Assembly: GCA_003978185.1 (NCBI GenBank) | Contig: QOAH01000098.1 | Span: forward strand, 1-5,583 | Length of the DNA: 5,583 nt | Source of the DNA: Candidatus Thioglobus sp. | Lineage (GTDB): Bacteria > Pseudomonadota > Gammaproteobacteria > PS1 > Thioglobaceae | Reading direction: 5' to 3' | In this document: positions 1 to 5,583 of the stretch, in pieces | Numbering within the stretch: position 1 is the stretch's first letter | Layout of the letters: every line of letters begins with the position of its first letter | The notes under the pieces: model-generated | Database searches by the model: none | What the model saw: only the letters and a program-made list of their open reading frames with translations | Told to the model about the DNA's origin: nothing | Made by a program: the position numbers and the translations under genes

Positions 1-1141
1 CATCTAAAATTTTCCCAACAATGATTTTTGCTTCACTAGGATTTTCTAGCAAGTATTCACCGAGCTTTTCATTCAGTGCAGACTCCACAGGAGCGCGAAC
101 TTCTGACGAAACCAGCTTGTCTTTAGTCTGGGATGAGAATTTAGGATCAGGAACCTTAACCGAAATAATGGCGGTCAATCCTTCACGAGTGTCTTCTCCT
201 GTAATGGCAGCCTTCTCTTTTTTAGCCATGCCTGAATTATCAATATAATTGTTAAGTGTTCGAGTTAAGGCACCTCTAAAACCCGCCATGTGTGCGCCAC
301 CATCTCGTTGCGGAATATTGTTGGTGAAACAATAAATACTTTCTTGGTAGGAGTCACTCCACTGCAAGGCAACGTCAATTACAATATCATCACGTTCAGC
401 TGAAATCGAAATAATGTCATTATGAATTGGATTTTTGGATTTGTTTAAATGCTCAACAAACGCTTTAATACCACCTTCGTAATTGAAAATATCTTTACGC
501 TGTGTTGATAACTCTTCAATCTCAATATGAACACCTGAGTTTAAAAAAGATAATTCACGTACACGGTTAGCCAAAATTTCGTATTTGAATTCGGTTATGG
601 CAAAAACATCAGCGCTTGGCTTGAAGTGGATTACAGTACCAGTACTGTCAGTTTTTCCAGTCGCCTTCATTGGTTCGACAGGTACACCCATTTTGTAGCT
701 TTGCTCATGGATTTCACCATGACGATACACAGTTAGATGTACGGTTTCAGACAGTGCGTTTACTACTGACACACCTACACCATGCAAACCACCAGAAACT
801 TTATAAGAGTTGTCGTCAAACTTACCACCCGCATGAAGAATGGTCATAATCACTTCAGCAGCAGAAATACCTTCTTCTGGATGAATATCAACAGGAATAC
901 CTCGACCATCATCTGAGACCGATATAGAGTCGTCTTCATGAATAGTGATCTTTATTTTAGAACAATGGCCGGCTAATGCTTCGTCAATCGCATTATCAAC
1001 TACTTCGAACACCATGTGGTGTAAACCTGTACCATCGTCGGTATCACCAATGTACATTCCAGGGCGCTTTCTAACCGCATCTAAACCTTTTAAAACTTTA
1101 ATGTTAGAGGCTTGATATTCTTGGGTTTGATCTTCAGACAT
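1..1141 (-). CDS. gyrB: DNA gyrase subunit B, N-terminal part (runs off left edge)
   Basis: ATPase subunit of the A2B2 type II topoisomerase that introduces negative supercoils using ATP. The first 380 codons are present; the TOPRIM domain and C-terminus lie beyond the left edge. GHKL ATPase motifs are visible: FEVVDNAID with catalytic Glu46 and Mg-binding Asn50, SDDGRGIP with Asp77/Asp78 (E. coli Asp73/Asp74), and the lid GGLHGVG at 117-123. Arg140 matches coumarin-contact Arg136 of E. coli, so the aminocoumarin pocket looks wild type. The transducer domain follows with the QTK loop at 338-340 (Lys340 matches Lys337) inside [18 protein letters not shown]. The ATG at 1139-1141 gives MSEDQTQEY before the conserved [18 protein letters not shown], four residues longer than E. 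coli. No clear Shine-Dalgarno precedes it. Sampled stretches are more GC-rich than recF. It is last in the dnaA-dnaN-recF-gyrB order and separated from recF by 143 bp that hold a probable promoter of its own. Confidence 0.97.
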   Translation of the reverse strand, partial: MSEDQTQEYQASNIKVLKGLDAVRKRPGMYIGDTDDGTGLHHMVFEVVDNAIDEALAGHCSKIKITIHEDDSISVSDDGRGIPVDIHPEEGISAAEVIMTILHAGGKFDDNSYKVSGGLHGVGVSVVNALSETVHLTVYRHGEIHEQSYKMGVPVEPMKATGKTDSTGTVIHFKPSADVFAITEFKYEILANRVRELSFLNSGVHIEIEELSTQRKDIFNYEGGIKAFVEHLNKSKNPIHNDIISISAERDDIVIDVALQWSDSYQESIYCFTNNIPQRDGGAHMAGFRGALTRTLNNYIDNSGMAKKEKAAITGEDTREGLTAIISVKVPDPKFSSQTKDKLVSSEVRAPVESALNEKLGEYLLENPSEAKIIVGKILD

Positions 1142-1164
1142 AGGTGCTTGAAAAAAATAAATTT

Positions 1165-1173
1165 ATTATACCA
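1165..1173 (-). promoter_or_regulatory. Probable extended -10 promoter of gyrB
   Basis: Read on the minus strand this is TGGTATAAT: a perfect sigma-70 -10 hexamer TATAAT with an extended TGn element directly upstream. No good -35 sits 16-18 bp upstream (TTGATT occurs only 13 bp away), which is tolerated by extended -10 promoters. Transcription would start near 1158, leaving a leader of about 17 nt before the gyrB ATG at 1141. This implies that gyrB can be transcribed independently of dnaA-dnaN-recF. It is a motif match only. Confidence 0.5.
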
Positions 1174-1284
1174 CGACCCTTACAATCAACAGCTTTTCAT
1201 CCGTGTTTATTTTAATAATAAATTCATTTGGATTCTATTATTTTTAAAGGGATACAGTAGAATTATTGATATTTATTAAAGTAC

Positions 1285-2373
1285 TTAATTTTTAATTCTA
1301 ATCACACCGCTATCAATCTCAAAAACACTAGGGTTAATACGCTCAATAATGTCTAAATTATGACCAATATCTGTCATAAATGTTTGTACTTTTAAAGCTT
1401 TAAGATATTGCAAAATTATATTAATTTTTTTACTATCTAATTCTGATGAAAGATCATCAATTAACACCACGGGGTTTGTCTTTAAATTAACCAGTAATAA
1501 AACTTGGGTTAACCAAAAAATAATGGACAAAGTTTTTTGTTCTCCCCTTGATAAAAAGCATTCATTTTTATTGTTTAATGAAAAATGAATATTGGCTTTG
1601 TGTGATCCATAGTTAAGATGTTTAACTCTTAATAAATTATGGGTGTTATTACTTAAGTAGTTATAGATACTTTGTTGGTTAATTTCATCAACCTCTTTTG
1701 GCCAACCAGAAGAAAATTGATAATCAAACTGATCTAGTGGATTTATTAAAGTTGATAGTAATTCTGATTCATTAGAAAATATGGTTTGTTTAAGTTGTTG
1801 CAAATATTCAATTCGATTTTGGTTAATGTTGGCTGCTGCTTCTGCCAAGGCTAAAAACCAAAAATCCAATTCATCTTCTTTATTTCTAACCAGTAGGGTG
1901 TTAATGTTTTTCAAGACTTTGTTATAGGTTTTAAAGGACTTAACCGAGTTAGGTTTCACGTGAAACACACCCCAATCTAAATAAGAACGTTTGTTTTTTG
2001 GTGTGCCGTTAACAACAAAGCCTTTATCTGGGGTAATAATTTGAATGGGTAATATTTGACTTAATTGACTGGTGTTGTTAATACGTTGTTGATTAATAGT
2101 AATAGTGTTTTTGTGTTTTGATTTTTCAAGTTTAATTCTATCATCGCCAATTTGAGCGATTATCTGAAACGATTGATGGTCAAAATGAATCACCTCTTTA
2201 ATGGTTTTTGTTTTAAAAGAGCGATTATGGCCCAAATAATAGATGGCTTCTATTAAATTGGTTTTACCTTGTGCGTTATTAGCAACAAATAAATTAATTT
2301 CTTCGGATGGTGTAATATACTGAGATTCTAAATTACGAAAATGATTAATTGAAAGTTTACTAATAACAGCCAT
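1285..2373 (-). CDS. recF: DNA replication and repair protein RecF
   Basis: SMC/ABC-like ATPase that, with RecO and RecR, loads RecA onto gapped DNA at stalled forks. The protein is 362 aa, close to the E. coli length. An N-terminal KLSINHFRNLES precedes Walker A at 31-38 (ANNAQGKT). GSHKANI at 256-262 matches the conserved GPHKADL. The ABC signature LSRGEQK is at 274-280, Walker B LIDDLSSELD at 304-313 with the D-loop, and FEIDSGVIRI closes the C-terminus. Walker A is unusual: E. coli GANGSGKT has Gly at the first and fourth positions where this protein has Ala31 and Ala34. Lys37 and Thr38 are kept and the sequence still fits the general [AG]xxxxGK[ST] pattern. The ATG at 2371-2373 matches family starts although its Shine-Dalgarno is poor. 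The stop of dnaN lies 24 bp upstream, so co-transcription is likely. Codons 136-141 contain a parS-like palindrome at 1952-1967. Confidence 0.97.
   Translation of the reverse strand: MAVISKLSINHFRNLESQYITPSEEINLFVANNAQGKTNLIEAIYYLGHNRSFKTKTIKEVIHFDHQSFQIIAQIGDDRIKLEKSKHKNTITINQQRINNTSQLSQILPIQIITPDKGFVVNGTPKNKRSYLDWGVFHVKPNSVKSFKTYNKVLKNINTLLVRNKEDELDFWFLALAEAAANINQNRIEYLQQLKQTIFSNESELLSTLINPLDQFDYQFSSGWPKEVDEINQQSIYNYLSNNTHNLLRVKHLNYGSHKANIHFSLNNKNECFLSRGEQKTLSIIFWLTQVLLLVNLKTNPVVLIDDLSSELDSKKINIILQYLKALKVQTFMTDIGHNLDIIERINPSVFEIDSGVIRIKN
1952..1967. promoter_or_regulatory. parS-like ParB (Spo0J) binding site inside recF
   Basis: The plus strand reads GGTTTCACGTGAAACA and the minus strand TGTTTCACGTGAAACC. 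This matches the chromosomal parS consensus TGTTTCACGTGAAACA at 15 of 16 bases, and the central 14 bases (1953-1966) form a perfect palindrome. ParB-family CTPases load at such sites, spread, and recruit SMC and ParA to segregate the origin region. Origin-proximal genes are where parS sites cluster in many bacteria. The site lies in RecF codons 136-141 (V-F-H-V-K-P), so part of it is constrained by the protein. No second copy was seen in the window and parA/parB are not here. Confidence 0.75.
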
Positions 2374-2397
2374 ACAAAGATCTAAATTTCAACAAGA

Positions 2398-3501
2398 TTA
2401 GATTCGCATTGGCATAACAACATATTGATATGTTTCATCACCAATACTGCTTAATAAACAAGATTGATTTTCTCCACCAGGTACCACCATATTGATTTCA
2501 TCAGTAGTGAGTTTTTCTAAAATAGAGATTAAATAATGAATGTTAAAAGCAATCTCTATTTCCTTATCAAAATTTTTAATGGTAATTTGAGTTTTTGCTT
2601 GACCTCTTTCCGAATGAGAAAATATATTAAGTTTTGAATCTTTAAAGACTAATTTAACCCCTTTGGTTCGCTCTTCAACAAAGATAGAAGCCTGTTGTAA
2701 ACTGTTTAAAAAGTCTTGTCGATCGATCGTAATAGTGTTTTCATAATCAGTTGGGATAACTTGTGCATAATTTGGGAAATTACCATCAATTAAGCGACTA
2801 ATAATGGTTGTGTTATCACTAACTAAATAAAAATAGTTTTCTGAAAGATGAATATCAACTTCTTCATGTTCATTTTTATTTAGTAATTTAGTTAGTTCTA
2901 ATACTGCCTTTCTTGGCAAGATAACAGTTTTTTTGTTATCTAAATTGTTATTTTGTTTAATTTCACCGATAGATAAACGATGTCCATCAGTTGCAACTAC
3001 GGTAATATTATCTTGATCAACTTCAAAATACAATCCGTTTAAATAAGCGCGTATATCTTGATTGCCCATTGAAAAAGAAGTATTTTCAATAAGCTCCTTT
3101 AATGCATTACGCTTAACTCTAATAACATCAGAATTTTCAATTTTTGGTAATGATGGAAAATCTTGGTGATTAAATGTATTAAGTTCAAATGAATTGTTAT
3201 TAGTTTTAATATAAATTTTTGATTCTTCAATAATGAATTGAATAATGGTTTCTTCTGGTAATTTTCTAATAATATCAATCAAATCTTTAGCATAAATTGT
3301 AAAGCTAATTTCCTCCTGAGTATTGATAGGATGTGAGGCACGTAGTTCAATTTCCATATCGGTGGTAGTTAATGTTAATTGATTATTTTTTAATTGAATT
3401 AACACATGGGAAAGAATAGGTAATGTTTGTTTTTTTTCAACAACACCAATTACTGTTTGTAATGGTTCTAATAATTCTTTAACGGTAAGTTGTGTGTTCA
3501 T
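2398..3501 (-). CDS. dnaN: DNA polymerase III beta subunit (sliding clamp)
   Basis: Forms the ring-shaped dimer that encircles DNA and tethers polymerase III and other partners. With the ATG at 3499-3501 the protein is 367 aa (E. coli 366). It begins MNTQLTVKELLEPLQTVIGVV, followed by TLPILSHVLIQL. The middle contains FSMGNQDIRAYLNGLYFE and VATDGHRLS (Thr171 to Leu176 matching the E. coli partner-binding cleft around 172-177). It ends in YVVMPMRI, equivalent to the E. coli C-terminal MPMRL that lines the same cleft. All three clamp domains are represented at normal length. An in-frame TTG lies one codon upstream, but the ATG is preferred because AGGA at 3509-3512 sits 7 nt before it. It follows dnaA after a 213-bp AT-rich spacer and precedes recF by 24 bp. 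Confidence 0.98.
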   Translation of the reverse strand: MNTQLTVKELLEPLQTVIGVVEKKQTLPILSHVLIQLKNNQLTLTTTDMEIELRASHPINTQEEISFTIYAKDLIDIIRKLPEETIIQFIIEESKIYIKTNNNSFELNTFNHQDFPSLPKIENSDVIRVKRNALKELIENTSFSMGNQDIRAYLNGLYFEVDQDNITVVATDGHRLSIGEIKQNNNLDNKKTVILPRKAVLELTKLLNKNEHEEVDIHLSENYFYLVSDNTTIISRLIDGNFPNYAQVIPTDYENTITIDRQDFLNSLQQASIFVEERTKGVKLVFKDSKLNIFSHSERGQAKTQITIKNFDKEIEIAFNIHYLISILEKLTTDEINMVVPGGENQSCLLSSIGDETYQYVVMPMRI

Positions 3502-3508
3502 CAAAAAA

Positions 3509-3514
3509 TCCTTT
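3509..3514 (-). promoter_or_regulatory. dnaN ribosome binding site
   Basis: The minus strand reads AAAGGA, with AGGA ending 7 nt before the ATG at 3501. This optimal spacing decides the dnaN start in favour of that ATG over the TTG at 3504, where the gap would be only 4 nt. Confidence 0.7.
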
Positions 3515-3587
3515 TATTAAATAATTATTGTTATTATTAGAGGTGTATTTTTTTGTTAATAACTAATTTTTTTCTTTAAAAAACAAA

Positions 3588-3600
3588 TTGTTAAGTTGTT
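3588..3600 (+). repeat. 13-bp direct repeat, copy 1 (TTGTTAAGTTGTT)
   Basis: Exact copy of the 13-mer at 3660-3672, starting 72 bp from it, in the AT-rich dnaA-dnaN spacer. A shorter relative, TTGTTAA, occurs at 3553-3559. It resembles neither the E. coli DUE 13-mers nor DnaA boxes, so its role is unknown. Confidence 0.6.
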
Positions 3601-3659
3601 GATAGTGATTAACTATTTTATGTAAAAACTATAGGCTTGTGTTTATAAATTTTATAGAT

Positions 3660-3672
3660 TTGTTAAGTTGTT
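3660..3672 (+). repeat. 13-bp direct repeat, copy 2 (TTGTTAAGTTGTT)
   Basis: Second exact copy of the 13-mer, lying between the two oppositely oriented TTATAAACA sites (3640-3648 and 3677-3685) in the candidate origin spacer. Confidence 0.6.
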
Positions 3673-3714
3673 AAAGTTATAAACAATCTATTGGATAACC
3701 ACTTGTGTATAGTG

Positions 3715-5014
3715 TTAAAAACTAGCTAATTTTAATTTTATTAAGTTGTAATCATTCTTTATTGACGCCTCTTCTAGTATTTTTTTTTCTATTTTATCGA
3801 TACTGTGTAAAACAGTAGAATGATCCCTCCCACCAAAATGTTTTCCAATTTTTGCTAGTGATAAAGTTGTTAGTTCATGAGAGATAAAAATAGCTAGCTG
3901 TCTAACCAAAACAGTGTGCTGTTTTCTACTTTTTGAAATTAGGTCTGAAACAGTAATTGCATAATGTTTTGCTGTTTCTTTTTGTATATCGTTAATGTCA
4001 ATATTTTTAATTTGAGGCTTGATTAAATCACCTAATGCATTTTCAATAACTTCTTTAGATATGAATGAGTGGTTGATTTTGGAAAAGTCAACATAGGCTT
4101 TGAGTTTCAATAGAGCTCCCTCTAAATCCCTAACGTTGGAGGTGATATGCCCAGCAATGAATAATGCGGTGTCTTCTGTTAGGTCAATATTGATTTTTTC
4201 GTTGTGGGCTTTTTTCAGTAAGATTGCAGCACGCATCTCTAATTCTGGCGGTGCTAGGTGTAAATTTAAACCATGAGAAAATCGAGTTTTTAGGCGCTCT
4301 TCTAGTGAGCGAATATTTTTAGGCGACTGATCACAAGTAAAAATAATCTGTTTTTTGGTACTAAACAAGAAATTAAAAATATGAAAAAACTCTTCTTGAG
4401 ATTTTTCTTTACCGGCAATGAGATGGATATCATCCACTAATAATAAATCGGCAGATTGATAGTAGGATTTAACCTCTTCAATAGTGTAAGCTGGTAGTAA
4501 TGTTTCTAACAAAATCCATTAACGGCATATAAATTATTTTAATATTTGGATTTTTTTCTTTAGCCAGATGCCCTGCTGCTTGCATGAGGTGGGTTTTTCC
4601 CAAGCCAGAACCGCCGTAAATAATAAAAGGGTTATAAGGCGATGATTTGATATTTTCAGCAATTTGTCGAGTGGCGCCATATGCTATCTCGTTGGCACTA
4701 CCCAGCACCAGGTTGTCAAAGGTATATTCTGAAAACAGGGGTGTGCTATGTTGTTTTGGTTTGTTAACTTTTTTTTCGGATTGAGTTGAAACACCAATAT
4801 AAATTTTAAGATTTTTGTTGTGTTGGGCGACAACACTTTTAATTTCTTTTTTAAGATTTTTATTAACGTAGTTTTTAACTGAGGTGCTTGGCGCTAATAG
4901 CGAGAGGTTGGCTTCATCTTCAATGGCTTTTAAGGGTTGCACCCAAACGCTAAAAGTTGCCAGAGGCAATGTGTCTTTTAAGGTGTTAAGGCATTTTGCC
5001 CAGGTTTTTGACAT
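3715..5014 (-). pseudogene. dnaA: Chromosomal replication initiator DnaA, frameshifted
   Basis: AAA+ initiator that binds DnaA boxes and melts oriC. Two frames cover one gene. Positions 5014-4478 encode 178 aa: domain I (MSKTWAKCLNTL to about 65), a short domain II, and the start of domain III with Walker A GGSGLGKT at 134-141, ending at a TGA (4478-4480). The next frame (open from 4518 to the TAA at 3715-3717) encodes Walker B LLLVDDIH, KEKSQEEFFH, the arginine-finger region EERLKTRFSHGL, sensor 2 SNVRDLEGAL and the domain IV box-binding signature GGRDHSTVLHSIDKI. Homology runs in the first frame through FVRNITTSLH and resumes in the second at TIEEVKSYYQSADLLLVDD. The restored protein would be about 435 aa. 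All other motifs are intact, so the lesion is either recent or an assembly error. Start ATG 5012-5014 has only a weak AGAG 9 nt upstream. If the break is real, neither fragment is a complete initiator. Confidence 0.93.
4484..4489 (-). other. Frameshift junction in dnaA (inferred net loss of about 8 bp)
   Basis: E. coli DnaA has 11 residues between Phe206-Val207 and Ile219-Glu-Glu. Here the first frame supplies RNITTSLH and the second supplies T before IEE, so about two residues plus part of a codon are missing. That equals a net 8-bp loss. Simply removing one base would restore the frame but leave this helix three residues short. The junction reads TTACACTATTG on the minus strand, with no homopolymer. 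It lies just after the residue equivalent to E. coli Val211, in the initiator-specific ssDNA-binding helices. Confidence 0.65.
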
Positions 5015-5040
5015 AAGACTTATCTCTGTATTAATTTAGG

Positions 5041-5049
5041 GTTATAACA
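5041..5049 (-). promoter_or_regulatory. Probable extended -10 promoter of dnaA
   Basis: The minus strand reads TGTTATAAC: a -10-like TATAAC with a TGn extension. The start would be near 5034, about 20 nt before the dnaA ATG at 5014. No recognisable -35 is present; instead an imperfect inverted repeat (5056-5083) covers that position. Confidence 0.35.
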
Positions 5050-5095
5050 CCAGCTGAAAACATACTTTTTTCATAGTATTTTCACCCTAAGATTG

Positions 5096-5111
5096 AGTTT
5101 AATTTTAAACT
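5096..5111. repeat. Inverted repeat between the divergent promoters
   Basis: AGTTTAA (5096-5102), two bases, then TTAAACT (5105-5111): perfect 7-bp arms, all but one base pair per arm being A/T. It sits where the -35 of the plus-strand promoter would be and upstream of the dnaA promoter, so it could be an operator. Chance is plausible in such AT-rich DNA. Confidence 0.4.
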
Positions 5112-5116
5112 AATAA

Positions 5117-5125
5117 TGATATACT
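5117..5125 (+). promoter_or_regulatory. Probable extended -10 promoter of the YqhA-family gene
   Basis: TGATATACT is an extended -10 (TGn plus TATACT, one mismatch from TATAAT). TTGAGT at 5093-5098 is 21 bp away, too far for a good -35. Transcription would begin near 5132, giving a leader of about 26 nt that contains the ribosome binding site. Confidence 0.45.
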
Positions 5126-5144
5126 AAAGCTTTGCATTGTGCAC

Positions 5145-5149
5145 AGGAG
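5145..5149 (+). promoter_or_regulatory. Ribosome binding site of the YqhA-family gene
   Basis: AGGAG ends 8 nt before the ATG at 5158. It is the strongest Shine-Dalgarno in the window and fixes this start. Confidence 0.8.
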
Positions 5150-5157
5150 TTATACAG

Positions 5158-5583
5158 ATGGGAACGATTGAAAGGTACTTTGAAAAACTGTTGTGGAGCT
5201 CTCGCCATATGGTTTTAGCAGCGGTTATCGCTTCGTTATTATTGTCATTGCTTTTGTTTGTGATCACCGCGGTTGATGTGGTTGGATTATTGTCTCACGC
5301 CTCTGATTATTTTGTTGCCTCTATTGCAGACAGAAAAGTGTTAAAAATTGAAATGGTGGCTCACACAGTTGGGGCGATCGATGGGTTTTTATTAGCCACT
5401 ATTTTATTGATTTTTGCCTTGGGCTTATATGAGCTATTTATTAGTGATATTGATGAAGCTAAGAAAAGCGGCCAATCGGCTAAAGTACTGGTGATTAATT
5501 CTTTGGACGATCTTAAGTCAAAGTTGGCCAAGGTTATCCTTATGATTTTGGTGGTAACCTTTTTCGAGGTATCACTATCAATG
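5158..5583 (+). CDS. YqhA-family (UPF0114) inner-membrane protein, N-terminal 142 codons
   Basis: Small multi-span membrane protein of a conserved family whose biochemical role is not established. The 142 codons in the window begin MGTIERYFEKLLWSSRHMVL, like the E. coli YqhA start MERFLENAMYASRW. Hydrophobic spans fall at about 18-40, 68-95 and from 123 onward. The segment GFLLATILLIFALGLYELFISDID (about 76-99) parallels [23 protein letters not shown] of YqhA, and SLDDLKSKLAKVI parallels its SLKNKVAASIV. The reading frame is open at the right edge; the family is around 160-180 aa, so most of the gene is here. It is transcribed divergently from dnaA across a 143-bp intergenic region and has no evident functional link to replication. 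I recognise the family from remembered E. coli sequence, not from a search. Confidence 0.85.
   Translation, partial: MGTIERYFEKLLWSSRHMVLAAVIASLLLSLLLFVITAVDVVGLLSHASDYFVASIADRKVLKIEMVAHTVGAIDGFLLATILLIFALGLYELFISDIDEAKKSGQSAKVLVINSLDDLKSKLAKVILMILVVTFFEVSLSM

Larger units (their letters stand above)
3505..3714. other. AT-rich dnaA-dnaN spacer, candidate oriC / DNA unwinding element
   Basis: By hand count 41 of 210 bases are G or C (about 80% AT), well below the flanking genes. The dnaA-dnaN spacer is a common oriC location. It holds a 13-bp direct repeat (3588-3600 and 3660-3672) and several degenerate DnaA-box-like 9-mers: TTATAAACA on the minus strand at 3640-3648 and on the plus strand at 3677-3685, TTATCCAAT at 3690-3698 (minus) and CTATACACA at 3704-3712 (minus). 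None matches TTATNCACA perfectly, and there is no GATC, so no SeqA/Dam-style cluster. A weak dnaN promoter could be TTTACA (3621-3626) with TATCAA (3599-3604) on the minus strand, 16 bp apart. No gene or terminator hairpin is seen. The origin could instead lie upstream of dnaA or elsewhere. Confidence 0.4.

Noticed and set aside
21..248. Plus-strand open frame of 75 codons
   Set aside because: It is antisense to the highly conserved gyrB transducer region, resembles no known protein and has no ribosome binding site; a shadow of gyrB.
1206..1263. Possible terminators between recF and gyrB: TTTATT/AATAAA hairpin (1206-1222) and ATTCTA/TAGAAT (1232-1263)
   Set aside because: Stems are only 6 bp and almost all A/T, one has a 20-nt loop, and neither is followed by a proper U-tract after a GC-rich stem.
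2720..2729. CGATCGATCG palindrome with two overlapping GATC sites in dnaN
   Set aside because: It is explained by codons for T-I-D-R; no GATC clustering near the candidate origin supports a methylation role.
2762..2770. Perfect TTATGCACA (minus strand), the only exact TTATNCACA DnaA box in the window
   Set aside because: It lies inside dnaN coding for N-Y-A-Q in a conserved stretch and is isolated from any other box, so it is most likely chance.
3715..4512. C-terminal dnaA fragment as a separate gene starting at TTG 4512
   Set aside because: It has no Shine-Dalgarno, begins in the middle of the AAA+ domain without Walker A, and continues the homology of the upstream fragment; better read as one broken dnaA.
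4478..4518. Programmed +1 ribosomal frameshift producing full-length DnaA
   Set aside because: No slippery run or stimulatory structure is apparent, and a +1 shift would leave the helix three residues shorter than E. coli; a deletion explains the data better.

Overview
The window carries the classic bacterial replication-start cluster dnaA-dnaN-recF-gyrB, all on the minus strand, followed at the right edge by a divergent plus-strand membrane-protein gene of the YqhA (UPF0114) family. GyrB, DnaN and DnaA read as gammaproteobacterial. The low GC content (extreme between dnaA and dnaN) and the family context suggest an AT-rich marine or host-associated gammaproteobacterium. A relative of the SUP05/Thioglobus sulfur-oxidiser and bivalve-symbiont group is my guess, but the sequence alone does not prove it.

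Layout from left to right: gyrB 5' part (1-1141, minus, running off the left edge); a 143-bp spacer with a probable gyrB promoter; recF (1285-2373, minus); 24 bp; dnaN (2398-3501, minus); a roughly 80% AT spacer (3502-3714) that is the best oriC/DUE candidate in the window; dnaA (3715-5014, minus), broken by a frameshift; a 143-bp divergent promoter region (5015-5157); and a YqhA-family gene (5158 onward, plus, running off the right edge).

The genes belong together functionally. DnaA opens the origin, DnaN is the sliding clamp that tethers polymerase III, RecF loads RecA at gaps and stalled forks, and GyrB is the ATPase subunit of gyrase that relieves supercoiling ahead of forks.

Two things stand out. 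First, dnaA is split into two frames between Walker A and Walker B. Alignment to E. coli DnaA indicates a net loss of about 8 bp in the ssDNA-binding initiator-specific helices rather than a simple 1-bp homopolymer error. Second, a near-perfect ParB/Spo0J parS palindrome (15 of 16 bases) is embedded in the recF coding sequence, about 1.5 kb from the candidate origin. I found no wholly new system. Lesser items are a RecF Walker A with two Gly-to-Ala changes, a 13-bp direct repeat and degenerate DnaA-box-like sites in the dnaA-dnaN spacer, and inverted repeats between the divergent dnaA and YqhA promoters.
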